Shown in pieces: positions 37,543-47,011 of a stretch of DNA of 63,406 nucleotides (positions within the stretch are counted from its first letter, which is position 1; each line of letters opens with the position of its first letter). Location of the stretch: assembly GCF_023284025.1 (NCBI RefSeq), contig NZ_JAKIKR010000026.1:1-63406 (forward strand), read 5' to 3'. Origin of the DNA: Shewanella abyssi (GTDB lineage Bacteria > Pseudomonadota > Gammaproteobacteria > Enterobacterales > Shewanellaceae). Under the pieces are notes generated by a model. That model did no database searches. It worked only from the letters and a program-made list of their open reading frames with translations, and had not been told where the DNA came from. A program made the position numbers and the translations under genes.

Positions 37543-38022
37543 AGTTAACGGATCAGAGTTATCGGACTAGTAAGCGTTCTGAGCTTGAGGACTTGGTGGA
37601 TCTATTCTACCAAGTTCGACGTTCAACGTCTCAATATGCCTTGGGTTAAGTGGATATTCCCATCCGGTATAATATTGAGAAACGCCTAATTATCATTAAG
37701 CCTTTTCATTCATTCTTATCAAGAAATCTGATTACTCTGAGGGTCTTCTGTACTGCAATTCTGTCACTTCTCAACATGTTAAACATGCACTTTGAAGTAG
37801 AACGGGTATATAGTAAAATCCTATCTCATTTTTCATTCTCTTGGTTGTCTGCTTATTGTGATAGTTTGCATTTGCAAAGAATGCGAGTGAGAGGGGATTG
37901 CGTAATTCAATCATTTGTTGCCAACTCTTTTGGCCAGATCCCCTCGCGACAATGCAATCGAGCACATTTACCCATAAAGACCAGCAGCTCTTCATCATCA
38001 AGAGTTAGGCCGCGGAACAGTA
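37543..38022. other. Intergenic region between gabT and mrcB
   Basis: A 480 bp gap. acttggtgg (37592-37600) and taccaagt (37610-37617) form a hairpin that may end gabDT, though no T run follows. An open frame across the rest overlaps mrcB out of frame, is Ser- and Arg-rich by composition, and is not credible. Confidence 0.45.
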
Positions 38023-40404
38023 ATGACAGATAAAGCTACACCGAAAGCAAAAGCTAAACCGAAAAACGCGCCAAAACGTGCGCCGGTTAAAAGAGCTTCA
38101 GCCGCTAAAAAACCGTCAAAGGCAGTATCGAAAAAAGCCTCAGCGAATAAAACCAGTTGGGGTCGTAAGCTGTGGTCTATCAGTTGGAAGCTCGCTGTGA
38201 TTGGCGCTGTGGCTGTCGCAGCGTACGGCATCTATTTAGATCAAATCATTTCCCGTAAATTCGAAGGGCAGAAGTGGCACCTGCCAGCGCAAGTGTTTAG
38301 TCGTTCGATGGCTTTGTACCCTGGGGCGGCAGTAAGCCATGACCAGTTGATGTCTGAGCTTAAGCTGCTCGGTTACCGTAAAGTGGCTAATCCGCGCCAA
38401 GTAGGCGAATTCTCCGCCTCAAAAACCAAGATTGATCTTTGGCGTCGACCCTTCTTGCATCCTAAGGGGGACCAAGCAGAGCAAAGAGTGATGCTCACCT
38501 TTGACTCTAATGGCGTGAGTTCAGTCACTAGAAGTAGCGATAAACGTCAGTTGGCGGTGTTCCATCTAGAGCCGGTGTTATTGGATCGCATGATTACCGG
38601 GGATGGTGAAGATAGGCTCTTTGTGACAACAGAAAAAATGCCCCGAGCCATTATCGATGCACTCATCTTGGTTGAAGACCGTAGTTTTTATCAACATCAC
38701 GGTGTTAATCCTTTTGCGATTGTACGTGCGGCTATGGTCAACATCAGTGCCGGACGAACGGTGCAAGGTGGCTCTACTCTTACTCAGCAACTGGCGAAGA
38801 ACTTCTTCCTCACGAGTGAGCGTTCGATTAGCCGTAAGCTGCGTGAAGCATTGATGGCGATTATTATCGATTTCCGTTATGAGAAAGACGAAATTCTCGA
38901 AGCGTATCTTAATGAAGTTTACATGGGGCAAGACAAGGCTCGTGGAGTACACGGTATGGGGCTGGCATCGCAATTCTATTTTGGCCGTCCAATCGCTGAG
39001 TTGACCATGCCGCAACAAGCCTTTTTGGTCGCGGCCATTAAAGGCCCGTCATACTATAACCCTTGGCGTTATCCCGAGCGGGCACTGAAACGCCGTGATC
39101 TGGTGTTGCGCCTGCTAATGGAGGCGGGTGAGCTTAATGTGGCTCAGTATGAGGCGGCTGTTGAATCGCCATTGGGGTTAAGAAAATCCGACAAGCCAGT
39201 GCACCAAAAACTGCCCGCATTTTTTGCGGTGGTTAAGCATGAGTTAGCCACGCGATATGGTGATGCACTGTTGCAACAATCTGGCATTAAAGTGTATACC
39301 ACGCTAGATCCTATGGCACAGGATGCCGCTGAAAAAGCGGTAAAGCAAACGCTTAAACAGTTAGGGAAAAGCAATAAATCCTTACAGGTCGGCATGGTAC
39401 TTACTGATAAGTATTCTGCTGGCATTGCCGCAATGGTTGGCGATAAAGTGCCAAGTTACCACGGCTTTAACCGCGCCGTTGAGATCCGTCGCCCTATTGG
39501 TTCGTTAATCAAGCCGTTTGTTTATGCAACCGCGCTAAATCAAGCGGATAAATACACCTTAGCGACACCACTAAAAGATGAAGCTATCACCCTTAAAAAT
39601 GGTCAAGGCAAAACCTGGTCACCGCAAAATGTGGATAAAAAATTCCGCGGCCAAGTGCCGTTACTGACTGCATTTAAAAAGTCGATGAACGTACCGACGG
39701 TTAACCTTGGGATGGCGATAGGTGTGGCAGGGGTCGCAACCACGCTCGACCGCGCCGGTTGGAAAGACAAGATCCCAGAGTATCCGTCAATGTTACTCGG
39801 TGCGGTCAACGGCTCCCCTCTAATGGTGGCGCAGGTATTCCAAACCATTGCTGATAATGGTCGCTATCGCCACCTAAATTCAGTGACCACGGTACTGGAT
39901 GCTAACAACCAACCGCTTGCAGCATCAAGAGCTAGAGCCATTCAAGCGATCCCCGCAGCGAGTAACTACTTAGTTAAATATGCGATGACCCAAGTGGTCG
40001 AAAATGGCACCGCTAAACGTTTAGGCAAGGCTTTTCCGCGGGTGACACTGGCGGGTAAAACCGGTACTAGTAATGACTCTAGAGACTCTTGGTTTGCCGG
40101 CTTTGATGAGCGAAACGTAGCGGCTATCTGGGTGGGTCGAGATGATAACGGCAAAACCAATCTATACGGCAGTAGCGGCGCGATGGCAGTCTACCAAGCG
40201 TTCTTGAAACAACGCCCCCCCTTGAGCCTGCGAATGGCGCCTGTCGATGGCGTAGTACAGGGCTACTTTGAACCTGGTACCGGGGTAGCGAAACAAGCGG
40301 ATTGCGGCAATGTAATGAAGGTTCCAGCCTTAAGGGAAAGCTATCAACCCGCTGCCAATTGTGGTGAGCCACTGCCATGGTGGAAGAAGTTGATAGGTGG
40401 TTAA
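38023..40404 (+). CDS. mrcB: Penicillin-binding protein 1B, bifunctional
   Basis: A 793 aa class A PBP that polymerises glycan strands and cross-links peptides at the inner membrane. A basic Lys/Ala-rich cytoplasmic tail (1-50) precedes one membrane helix (about 55-70). A UB2H-like region follows, then the GT51 domain (EDRSFYQHHGVNPFAIVRA, GGSTLTQQLAKNFFL), and a transpeptidase domain with SLIK (494-497) and KTGTS (679-683). The C-terminus has two Cys (near 765 and 782) that could pair. In E. coli it follows hrpB directly. Confidence 0.95.
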   Translation: MTDKATPKAKAKPKNAPKRAPVKRASAAKKPSKAVSKKASANKTSWGRKLWSISWKLAVIGAVAVAAYGIYLDQIISRKFEGQKWHLPAQVFSRSMALYPGAAVSHDQLMSELKLLGYRKVANPRQVGEFSASKTKIDLWRRPFLHPKGDQAEQRVMLTFDSNGVSSVTRSSDKRQLAVFHLEPVLLDRMITGDGEDRLFVTTEKMPRAIIDALILVEDRSFYQHHGVNPFAIVRAAMVNISAGRTVQGGSTLTQQLAKNFFLTSERSISRKLREALMAIIIDFRYEKDEILEAYLNEVYMGQDKARGVHGMGLASQFYFGRPIAELTMPQQAFLVAAIKGPSYYNPWRYPERALKRRDLVLRLLMEAGELNVAQYEAAVESPLGLRKSDKPVHQKLPAFFAVVKHELATRYGDALLQQSGIKVYTTLDPMAQDAAEKAVKQTLKQLGKSNKSLQVGMVLTDKYSAGIAAMVGDKVPSYHGFNRAVEIRRPIGSLIKPFVYATALNQADKYTLATPLKDEAITLKNGQGKTWSPQNVDKKFRGQVPLLTAFKKSMNVPTVNLGMAIGVAGVATTLDRAGWKDKIPEYPSMLLGAVNGSPLMVAQVFQTIADNGRYRHLNSVTTVLDANNQPLAASRARAIQAIPAASNYLVKYAMTQVVENGTAKRLGKAFPRVTLAGKTGTSNDSRDSWFAGFDERNVAAIWVGRDDNGKTNLYGSSGAMAVYQAFLKQRPPLSLRMAPVDGVVQGYFEPGTGVAKQADCGNVMKVPALRESYQPAANCGEPLPWWKKLIGG

Positions 40405-40568
40405 GAGCCGGAAATGCAGGGAAATGCCGATAAGAGCAGGAAGTTCCGGTAAGAGCAGGAAGAGCCGGGAAGTAAAGTGGAAACCTAAGCGGGTAGGCCT
40501 TAATGGATCTATTTCAACAGGGTGATCTCTACGGCCTGAGTGAATGGATCATCTAAAAGGAGAGTGAG

Positions 40569-41207
40569 TTGTATAAACTGTACTATTACCCGCTCAATGC
40601 CAGTATGGCGCCGCACTTTGTGCTGGAAGCCCTAAACGTCGATTTCGAATTAATATTGGTGGATAGAAAGCGTAATGCGCAAAAATCTGCTGAATACTTA
40701 GCGCTAAATCCGGCAGGCCGGATCCCCACGTTAATCGACACTGAGCTGGTGCTGTTTGAAAGCGCTGCTATTTGCATTCATCTCGCTGAGTCAAACCCAG
40801 CTACAAACTTGATCCCCGCCTTAGGCTGCAATGATAGGGCTAAGTTTTTTCAATGGATGATGTATTTAACCAATACACTGCAAGCCGAATTGATGCTGTA
40901 TTTTTATCCTGAAAAGCATACCGACAATAAGCAGGCTGCCTTGGAGATTACAGCGGCGCAAGAGGCGCGGTTATCCGCAATATTGCAATTGCTCGATACT
41001 GAACTGAGTCAGCGAGATTTTTTAGTGGGCAAGCAGGTCACAGTCTGTGACTTCTTTTTGTTTATGCTGGCGATATGGGCGGATGAACTGAAACAGCCGC
41101 CGTTAGCGTTCGATAACCTGTCTCGATATCTATGTCGATTGGCAAGACATAGCGCCATTATTAACGTGTGTAATAAAGAAGGCTTGAGCCTAGAAGATTA
41201 TCAGTAA
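40569..41207 (+). CDS. Glutathione S-transferase family protein
   Basis: A 212 aa protein with an N-terminal thioredoxin-like domain: YYYPLNASMAPHFVLEALNVDFEL, NPAGRIPTLID with the cis-Pro, and ESAAICIHLAE, which binds the glutathione gamma-Glu. The C-terminal domain is all-helical (FLVGKQVTVCDFFLFM). The start is TTG, backed by aaaggagag at proper spacing, and no ATG or GTG in frame fits better. Ser 11 is the candidate catalytic residue. Substrate unknown. Confidence 0.85.
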   Translation: MYKLYYYPLNASMAPHFVLEALNVDFELILVDRKRNAQKSAEYLALNPAGRIPTLIDTELVLFESAAICIHLAESNPATNLIPALGCNDRAKFFQWMMYLTNTLQAELMLYFYPEKHTDNKQAALEITAAQEARLSAILQLLDTELSQRDFLVGKQVTVCDFFLFMLAIWADELKQPPLAFDNLSRYLCRLARHSAIINVCNKEGLSLEDYQ

Positions 41208-41293
41208 ACTCAAATTCTGAGTACAGCAGAGCATAGAAGGTTAACCGTCTATGCTCTGTATCGTTGGGGCCTAATTTAGGTCTTAACTTAGGG

Positions 41294-41899
41294 CTAGGCG
41301 TCTACGAAAATCACTTCACCACTAATAAAACCGTCGACTGAACGCTCAAAGGCTTTACCTACCAATGTACTTGGAACTGGCTGAAATCCTGGCATCATTT
41401 CGCCGTACACATCCCATGCTTCTTCAAGTACAGTTGGATTGACCACATTAATACGCTGGTTTCTTGGCATTTCAAGAGCAACACATTTCACGAAGGTATC
41501 GATAGCGCCGCTGGTGGTGGCATCTGCAATCGCATAGGGGATCGGTTTAACATTCAAGATGCCACTGATAAGGGTAAATGAGCCGCCATCGGCAATATAC
41601 TCTTGGCCAATACGCACCAAGTTGATTTGGCCCATCATCTTGCTCATGACTGTGCTCATCCACTGGGCTTCAGTCATCTCAGTGAAGTTGGCATATTCAC
41701 ACGATCCCACAGTGTTTACCACTGCATCGAAGTGGCCGACGTTTTCGTACAGAGCCCTAATGGATTGTTCGTTGGTGATATCAACAATATGGTCCACATC
41801 GCCAGAACGCCCCGCGGTAATGACCTTGTGATTGCCTAATCCTGTTAATGCTGCCTGTCCCATTTTACCTAGTGCACCAATTAAAATTACTGTCTTCAT
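41294..41899 (-). CDS. Atypical short-chain dehydrogenase
   Basis: A 201 aa Rossmann protein. The nucleotide loop ILIGALGKMGQ, the VDITNE and NTVGSCEY positions, and the NPTVL segment fit the SDR fold. Ser (TLIS) and Tyr (IPY) are placed as in SDRs, but the YxxxK lysine reads YAIAD, so normal SDR chemistry is doubtful. The start at 41899 follows ttggag. It is divergent from a LysR gene, which likely controls it. Confidence 0.8.
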   Translation of the reverse strand: MKTVILIGALGKMGQAALTGLGNHKVITAGRSGDVDHIVDITNEQSIRALYENVGHFDAVVNTVGSCEYANFTEMTEAQWMSTVMSKMMGQINLVRIGQEYIADGGSFTLISGILNVKPIPYAIADATTSGAIDTFVKCVALEMPRNQRINVVNPTVLEEAWDVYGEMMPGFQPVPSTLVGKAFERSVDGFISGEVIFVDA

Positions 41900-42073
41900 T
41901 TTGTACTCCAATCATTCATTCTGTTTCGATGCCGAGATAATAGAGGACTCGTTTAACAAATAGAAACAAAGCTTATTTGTTAGTGATACAAGTTTTTATT
42001 GTTTAAGTCGGGTCTTGAGTCTGCAGCTGTGTTAGCTTGATACAGGCAAATAGAAAAATGAGGGTAATGAGTT

Positions 42074-42961
42074 TTGAGCAAACTAGACCGATTAGACATT
42101 AAACAGCTACGGGTGTTTCAGGCACTGATCCGCGAACAAAATGCATCTAAAGCGGCTAGCGAACTGGGGATGACCCAGCAAGCGGTGAGTGAACACCTGA
42201 AAAAATTACGTGACGTATTTGACGATCGCTTGTTTCTTCGTAAAACCAATGGATTTGTGCCGACGCCATTTGCAGAGGAGCTATCCATCGGCGTGAATAA
42301 GCTGTTAAATGACTTTAAGGCACTGTTAGCGCCCAGCAGTTTTGACCCCAAAACCATTAGCGGCACCTTTGTTATCGCAGCCACCGATTATGCTCAACAG
42401 GTGGTATTACCTGAGTTGATTGCAAAGTTGAGACGGCAGGCGCCACATTTGAAGTTGATTGTCAGAGACTTTGAGATCGATAAGCTGCACGAGTTAATGC
42501 AAAGCGGCAAAGTGAACTTAGCGATCGCTTTTCCTGATTACATTCCTGACAGCTACCCGATAGTCAAATTGTTTGAAGAGCACCATGTTTGCGTGGCTTC
42601 GCCGAATGCCTCTATAGCGCAATCTAACCCCTCACTGGCGGAAGTGGCTAACTACCCGAGTATTATTGCCTCGCCATCCAGACCCAATTTTAAAGGTTCG
42701 ATTGATGATTGGTTTAAGCAGTTTGGTTTAAATCGTAATATCGTGGTTTCAGCGCCCTGTTTTTCAATCGTCCCCCTGTATCTGGAAACCACAGATTCAA
42801 TCGCGTTCTTGCCATCTAGAGCGATTAAAGACTTGAACTTGATAGAGATAGCACTAGAGCAGTCGCCTGATAAATTTGATGTTATCGCGGCTTGGCACCC
42901 CCGTTATAACGAAGATGTGTTGCAAAAATGGGTGGTCTCTTTATTAGTAGAGAGTGATTGA
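42074..42961 (+). CDS. LysR-family transcriptional regulator
   Basis: A 295 aa DNA-binding protein: LDIKQLRVFQALIREQNASKAASELGMTQQAVSEHLKKLRDVFDD forms the helix-turn-helix, with a NodD/LysR-type substrate domain after it (TDYAQQVVLPELIAKLR). The start is TTG behind gaggg; an ATG seven bases upstream is out of frame. It shares a 174 bp divergent region with the SDR gene, its likely target. Confidence 0.87.
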   Translation: MSKLDRLDIKQLRVFQALIREQNASKAASELGMTQQAVSEHLKKLRDVFDDRLFLRKTNGFVPTPFAEELSIGVNKLLNDFKALLAPSSFDPKTISGTFVIAATDYAQQVVLPELIAKLRRQAPHLKLIVRDFEIDKLHELMQSGKVNLAIAFPDYIPDSYPIVKLFEEHHVCVASPNASIAQSNPSLAEVANYPSIIASPSRPNFKGSIDDWFKQFGLNRNIVVSAPCFSIVPLYLETTDSIAFLPSRAIKDLNLIEIALEQSPDKFDVIAAWHPRYNEDVLQKWVVSLLVESD

Positions 42962-42999
42962 AGCAGGCTAGTGATTAAAGTCGACTCAGCGAAAGCCCA

Positions 43000-43770
43000 T
43001 TATTTTTTACCACGTTTCACTTTAGCGGGTTTATGCTGCAGCCAAATATAGCAACCCGTTAATGACATAATGATCAGTGCGAGTGCAACAAGATCCATTA
43101 GCCAAGGGCCTAATGCACCAAAGAAGCGGCCGCTATGCATATCAAGCAATACTCGCTCCCAGTGCAGGCGGCTGGCACGTATTTGCTCGGTGACTTCTTG
43201 GGTTTGGCTGTTATCTAACTGACTCACCCAATCTATCGGTTTATTGCTGCTATCGAGAGACCAATCGATTAGGTCACTGTCAGCGATAAAACGTCCACTG
43301 GTGGTTTTTAACCACAACCGCTCTGACTTAGCAATCGCTTCAATCCCTACGGGTAATCCGGTGGCGCTGCTTTGGGTTTCTAAAAGCTCGCCGTCGCTAG
43401 AGATTAAATAAAGGTGGCTGCTATCTACCGCGACGATCATGCCCTGATAATCAACAACGCCTAGCACTTTGCCATTGGCTTCGAGAATAGTCTGCTGATT
43501 TAACCAAACTTGGTTGTTGGCACTGACTAATGTGTGAGGGTTTACTTGATAAAGTGATACTTGAGTTGGGGCTTTTATACCGTAGTAATCGAGCAGCCAG
43601 CTTTGCTTTACAGGGGCGGTATCGAGCGAAAGCTGATTGCTGTGGTTAATCAGTACGCCTGAAACGGCCATAAAAATGACCAATAGGGTTGAGAAAATAC
43701 CGATTCTGCGATGCCAAGGGCGTAATTGTCGTAACAGTTTTACTCTGAGGTTAGGATGTTTGCGCGTCAT
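43000..43770 (-). CDS. PepSY-associated membrane protein
   Basis: A 256 aa inner-membrane protein. LRPWHRRIGIFSTLLVIFMAVSGVLINHS is the PepSY-TM opening with a possible heme-ligand His; a periplasmic beta-rich domain (about 55-210) follows, and the last helix pair contains LHWERVLLDMHSGRFFG. Relatives are iron-regulated PiuB/FoxB-type reductase components. It overlaps the FMN-binding gene by 4 bases (ATGA), so the two are coupled. Confidence 0.8.
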   Translation of the reverse strand: MTRKHPNLRVKLLRQLRPWHRRIGIFSTLLVIFMAVSGVLINHSNQLSLDTAPVKQSWLLDYYGIKAPTQVSLYQVNPHTLVSANNQVWLNQQTILEANGKVLGVVDYQGMIVAVDSSHLYLISSDGELLETQSSATGLPVGIEAIAKSERLWLKTTSGRFIADSDLIDWSLDSSNKPIDWVSQLDNSQTQEVTEQIRASRLHWERVLLDMHSGRFFGALGPWLMDLVALALIIMSLTGCYIWLQHKPAKVKRGKK

Positions 43771-44300
43771 TGTTCATCTTTTCTAATCACATAGTCGTCT
43801 AGGTACAGGGCTATTCGAGATAACTTGGTTAATGCTCGAACCGATAATGTCGCACCTGTTATGCCATCGATATGTGTATCGAGTTGTAAGTCTTGCTTGA
43901 GTTTGGCTGATTTAAACTGATCAGTAAAGAAGTCATGCCTTACCTCATCACCACGACTTTCTCGATATACCAGCACTTTAGTCTGGGCAATCGCGCTGTC
44001 TCTTACATGAACGGCAACGGTAATGGCCGATTCTTTGCCTATTTCATCCATGATCCATACGCTTTCATTGGCTTGCTGCCAGTAGCGTAGACGCATCTTT
44101 CTAAAACGATGGGACAGGATAGATTCAATGGCTTGTTGTGCGGTATCGTCAATCCAGAATACTTTTGCTTTAGGCACTTCGGCATTAAAGGCTTGGCTTA
44201 TAAACTCTTCTGCTGATTGGTAGGTCCCTCTAGCGTTTACTGCAGCGCTCATCAATGAGCAACTTAATAAGACAGATAATACAACGAGAGGTAGTTTCAT
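43767..44300 (-). CDS. Periplasmic FMN-binding domain protein
   Basis: A 177 aa secreted protein with a signal peptide ending near VNA-RGT. The motif DGITGATLS near residue 150 is the (S/T)GAT site where ApbE attaches FMN through the Thr, as in NqrC and RnfG. The start at 44300 gives a clean signal peptide. With the coupled PepSY-TM protein it makes a plausible transmembrane electron path ending in a periplasmic flavin. Confidence 0.85.
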   Translation of the reverse strand: MKLPLVVLSVLLSCSLMSAAVNARGTYQSAEEFISQAFNAEVPKAKVFWIDDTAQQAIESILSHRFRKMRLRYWQQANESVWIMDEIGKESAITVAVHVRDSAIAQTKVLVYRESRGDEVRHDFFTDQFKSAKLKQDLQLDTHIDGITGATLSVRALTKLSRIALYLDDYVIRKDEQ

Positions 44301-44330
44301 GTTGAACGAGCTCGTGTGATGGAAAATGAG

Positions 44331-44354
44331 TGAGTGCTCAATATTGAGCACTCA
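44331..44354 (-). terminator. Terminator or attenuator between the porin and FMN-binding genes
   Basis: A perfect 10-bp stem tgagtgctca / tgagcactca around atat, with T-rich bases on both sides. On the minus strand it follows the porin stop by about 40 bp and precedes the FMN-binding gene by about 30 bp. Confidence 0.75.
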
Positions 44355-44394
44355 TTTTTAGCACTGAAGTTGAGTTATTTGAGCTTAGCTCAAA

Positions 44395-45573
44395 TTAGAA
44401 CTGGTACCCAACACCTAGGTTGAAGCCGTCAGAATCTTTAGCGCCGCCCACTTTTTCATAGTCAGCTTTAAATACCACGTTTTCGTGCAACCAGTAGTTA
44501 ATACCTACATTGGTTTGCTCGATTTTAGTGTGATCGCTATTGCCTGCTTCGTTGTCATATTCGTTGTAACGAGCAAACACGCCAAAGCTTTCGTTGAACT
44601 TGTATGATGGCTCGATGTACCAGCCGTTTTGATCATCACGACCTAAGGCTTCAGCTTCTTTTCCATCGATATCCCACTGAGCGTATAACGCTTTAACAGT
44701 AAAACCTTTAATTGAGTAGATAGCGTGAGCGGTTAACAATGTCGCCGATGCAGTATCAGCACCTGCGCGGCCTTGCGTTAGATCTGACTGGTACTGTGCC
44801 GTAGCTGCTAGCTCTAGGCCGGGCACTGCGGTGTATTTAATGCGTGCGGTATAGGCTAAATCTTCAGCTTTTGCTTTAGACACTTTTTGACGTCCGCCGC
44901 GGATGCTATATGACTCATCAACGTAAAGACCTGAGGTTACTGCACCATCAAATGCAAGACCTGGCGCTGCTTGAATGTTTAGGTTTAGACCCGCTTCCCA
45001 CCACGTGGCTGGTAAGATGTTTTTCTCAACAGGGTTACGCTCAACACCATAAAATGCTGGTGGCTCATGGGTTTCGTTAATGATACCGACAGGCATTAAG
45101 AATAGACCCGCTTTACCAGTGAGCATCTGGTTAAAGTCGTGTTCAATGTAAGCTTGCTCTAGTTCAACTTCACCGTTTTGGCCTTCACCAGAGATTGAGT
45201 GTTCAACCTCTAGCTCAGAGAAAAAGCGTGTGCTTTCAGTAAACTCATGACCGACGAAAAGTACGAAGCGATGGAAGTCGAACTCTTTTTTATCTGTGCC
45301 AGTCTTATTATTAGTAATGTTGTTGTAGTGAAGCTCACCGTAACCGCCGATAGTCGTCGCACTTTTGCTTTCGCTAACAGATTCTTCAACAACATCAGCG
45401 GTTTTCTCAACGCGAATTTCTGTTTCATCAAGACGCTTTTCAAGATCTTGTAAGACCTTTTGCTGCTGCTCAATAATCTTACGTAGCTCAGCTGTTTCAT
45501 CTGAAGCATAAGCCCCTTGAGCCGCAAACATGCTAACTAGCGCAGTAGCAAGTAAGGTTTTTTTCATCATCAT
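44395..45573 (-). CDS. Outer-membrane porin with N-terminal coiled coil
   Basis: A 392 aa beta-barrel protein. The signal peptide ends near AYA-SDE. A short coiled coil (about 27-65, LRKIIEQQQKVLQDLEKRLDETEI) comes next, then a barrel starting at TIGGYGELHYN and ending GVGYQF with the expected terminal Phe. It contains GLFLMPVGIINETHEPPAFYGVERN, typical of phosphate-selective-porin-like (OprP/O) or SphX-like proteins. It sits behind a Fur-box candidate. Substrate unknown; iron-linked supply is inferred. Confidence 0.82.
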   Translation of the reverse strand: MMMKKTLLATALVSMFAAQGAYASDETAELRKIIEQQQKVLQDLEKRLDETEIRVEKTADVVEESVSESKSATTIGGYGELHYNNITNNKTGTDKKEFDFHRFVLFVGHEFTESTRFFSELEVEHSISGEGQNGEVELEQAYIEHDFNQMLTGKAGLFLMPVGIINETHEPPAFYGVERNPVEKNILPATWWEAGLNLNIQAAPGLAFDGAVTSGLYVDESYSIRGGRQKVSKAKAEDLAYTARIKYTAVPGLELAATAQYQSDLTQGRAGADTASATLLTAHAIYSIKGFTVKALYAQWDIDGKEAEALGRDDQNGWYIEPSYKFNESFGVFARYNEYDNEAGNSDHTKIEQTNVGINYWLHENVVFKADYEKVGGAKDSDGFNLGVGYQF

Positions 45574-45633
45574 TCAGTCCCTTTGTTAGATCGGGTTATA
45601 AAATTTGTGAGGATTCTACCAATTGAGTAACAT

Positions 45634-45652
45634 AATGCAAATTATTCTCATT
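45634..45652 (-). promoter_or_regulatory. Candidate Fur box
   Basis: On the minus strand it reads aatgagaataatttgcatt, a 19-base near-dyad (aatgagaat / atttgcatt) like the overlapping 7-1-7 Fur sites TGAGAATnATTnnCA. It lies about 60 bp upstream of the porin start in a long AT-rich leader. Confidence 0.65.
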
Positions 45653-46029
45653 CAAATTATGATTTAGATCAAGGTTTGTAAAGTTATTGTATCAATAGGT
45701 TTAACCTTTTATTTTGTATGGTTACTATTATTCGTATTTAATCAAGGCTTTAGCTATTGGGTCCTCTTGAGGGTAAATTGATACATTTGCCTTTATAATG
45801 ACGCTAGAGGTAAGTGTTTTAGTTACATTGGCATGAAAATAGCTATGATTAGCGCGCTGGAAATGTAAATAGACTTAGAGCGACTCGTTTTTTATGTCGT
45901 TTTTTGGTTGTATATACGTTGGTAGTAACGTATTAATCAAGGCGTGAGGAAGTCATCGGGTGAGTCAAAAATCAATCATGGTATACAATGCACCGCTACT
46001 TTGAACGCTAATAAGATTGTTGAGTGATT
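45653..46029. other. Divergent intergenic region
   Basis: AT-rich spacer between the Fur site and the DUF3581-like gene. It should carry both promoters; I saw no further clear repeats, hairpins or genes. Confidence 0.35.
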
Positions 46030-46737
46030 ATGTTTCTAAGTTCTTTCTTTAAAAAAGCAAACCAGTCTATTTTAATCGCCCCTGAACAGGCGAGTGAGTT
46101 TGCTAAAAGCGTTGCACAAGATTTTAATCCAATTCATGACGTCGCTGCCAAGCGCTTTTGCGTACCAGGTGACCTGCTTTTCTCTCTGGTGTTGAATGAA
46201 TACGGTCTCAGCCAGAAAATGACCTTTAATTTTGCAGGTATGGTTGGTGAAGGCGTACAGCTGCAATTCCCTGCCGCTGTAGACGAAGATTTCGATATTA
46301 GAGATGACAAAGACAAATGCTATTTAAACGTCCACCGTAGCGGAGACGTTAGGTATTGTGATGTGCAAATTGAATCGTTTATTCGTAAATATGTCGCATT
46401 TTCTGGTCTCAATTTTATGCATATTTTGGTGCCGATGATGAAACAGCACCAGATGATGATCAACCCTGCAAGGCCATTGGTTATTTACGAAAGCATGTCT
46501 TTTGATCTGACCACACTCGACTTTACCGAAGTTGAGCTCACGTTAGTTGCACAAGATTTACAGATCCAAGGTAAGCGTGGCGATGTCACCTTAACGTTTG
46601 AACTGCATAGTGGGGAGACATTAGTGGGTACCGGCATTAAAACATTGGTGATGAGTGGCCTACGTCCTTACGTAGATGACCAAGCACAGCAAATGTTTGA
46701 TAGGTACGAAGAGCGCCGCATTAGCTATAGTGCTTAA
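46030..46737 (+). CDS. DUF3581-like protein, possible hotdog fold
   Basis: A 235 aa soluble protein. FAKSVAQDFNPIHDVAAKRFCVPGDLLFSLVLNEYG recalls the MaoC/hotdog pattern in which a short helix carries an Asp and a His (NPIHD). Later strands (LTFELHSGETLVGTGIKTLV) fit a second hotdog half. I recall gammaproteobacterial proteins of this type as DUF3581, unverified. Start at ATG 46030, since the GTG two codons earlier is weaker. Monocistronic, with a terminator at 46820. The substrate is unknown. Confidence 0.65.
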   Translation: MFLSSFFKKANQSILIAPEQASEFAKSVAQDFNPIHDVAAKRFCVPGDLLFSLVLNEYGLSQKMTFNFAGMVGEGVQLQFPAAVDEDFDIRDDKDKCYLNVHRSGDVRYCDVQIESFIRKYVAFSGLNFMHILVPMMKQHQMMINPARPLVIYESMSFDLTTLDFTEVELTLVAQDLQIQGKRGDVTLTFELHSGETLVGTGIKTLVMSGLRPYVDDQAQQMFDRYEERRISYSA

Positions 46738-46819
46738 ACATACCTCTATAGCGTTGATCATGATCTAATGTTATAGGCCGCTCATTGACCATAGCATTTA
46801 ACATTGAATTAGTATTAAC

Positions 46820-46857
46820 ACCGATTAATCGCACTCGCGATTAGTCGGTTTTTTTTA
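46820..46857 (+). terminator. Intrinsic terminator after the DUF3581-like gene
   Basis: accgattaatcg / cgattagtcggt (one T-G pair) around cactcg, then a run of T. Confidence 0.87.
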
Positions 46858-47011
46858 TTCGCGCGCTGATTAAATCAGCAACCGTTCTAATTCTGGCTTT
46901 CAAGTGATTAAAGTGTGAGTTATCTCACTTGAGGCTAGCCGTTAGATAACGCATGCTGCTTAACCCTATAAATCGTTTAGATACGATTAATAGTGGATCC
47001 GTTCGGATGAA

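Noticed and set aside
37650..38033. 127-codon open frame between gabT and mrcB
   Set aside because: Ser/Arg-rich by frame artefact, no ribosome site, and it runs into mrcB out of frame.
40405..40480. Purine-rich short repeats (taagagcaggaag twice)
   Set aside because: Two copies over 30 bp after mrcB; local slippage, no structure or reading frame.
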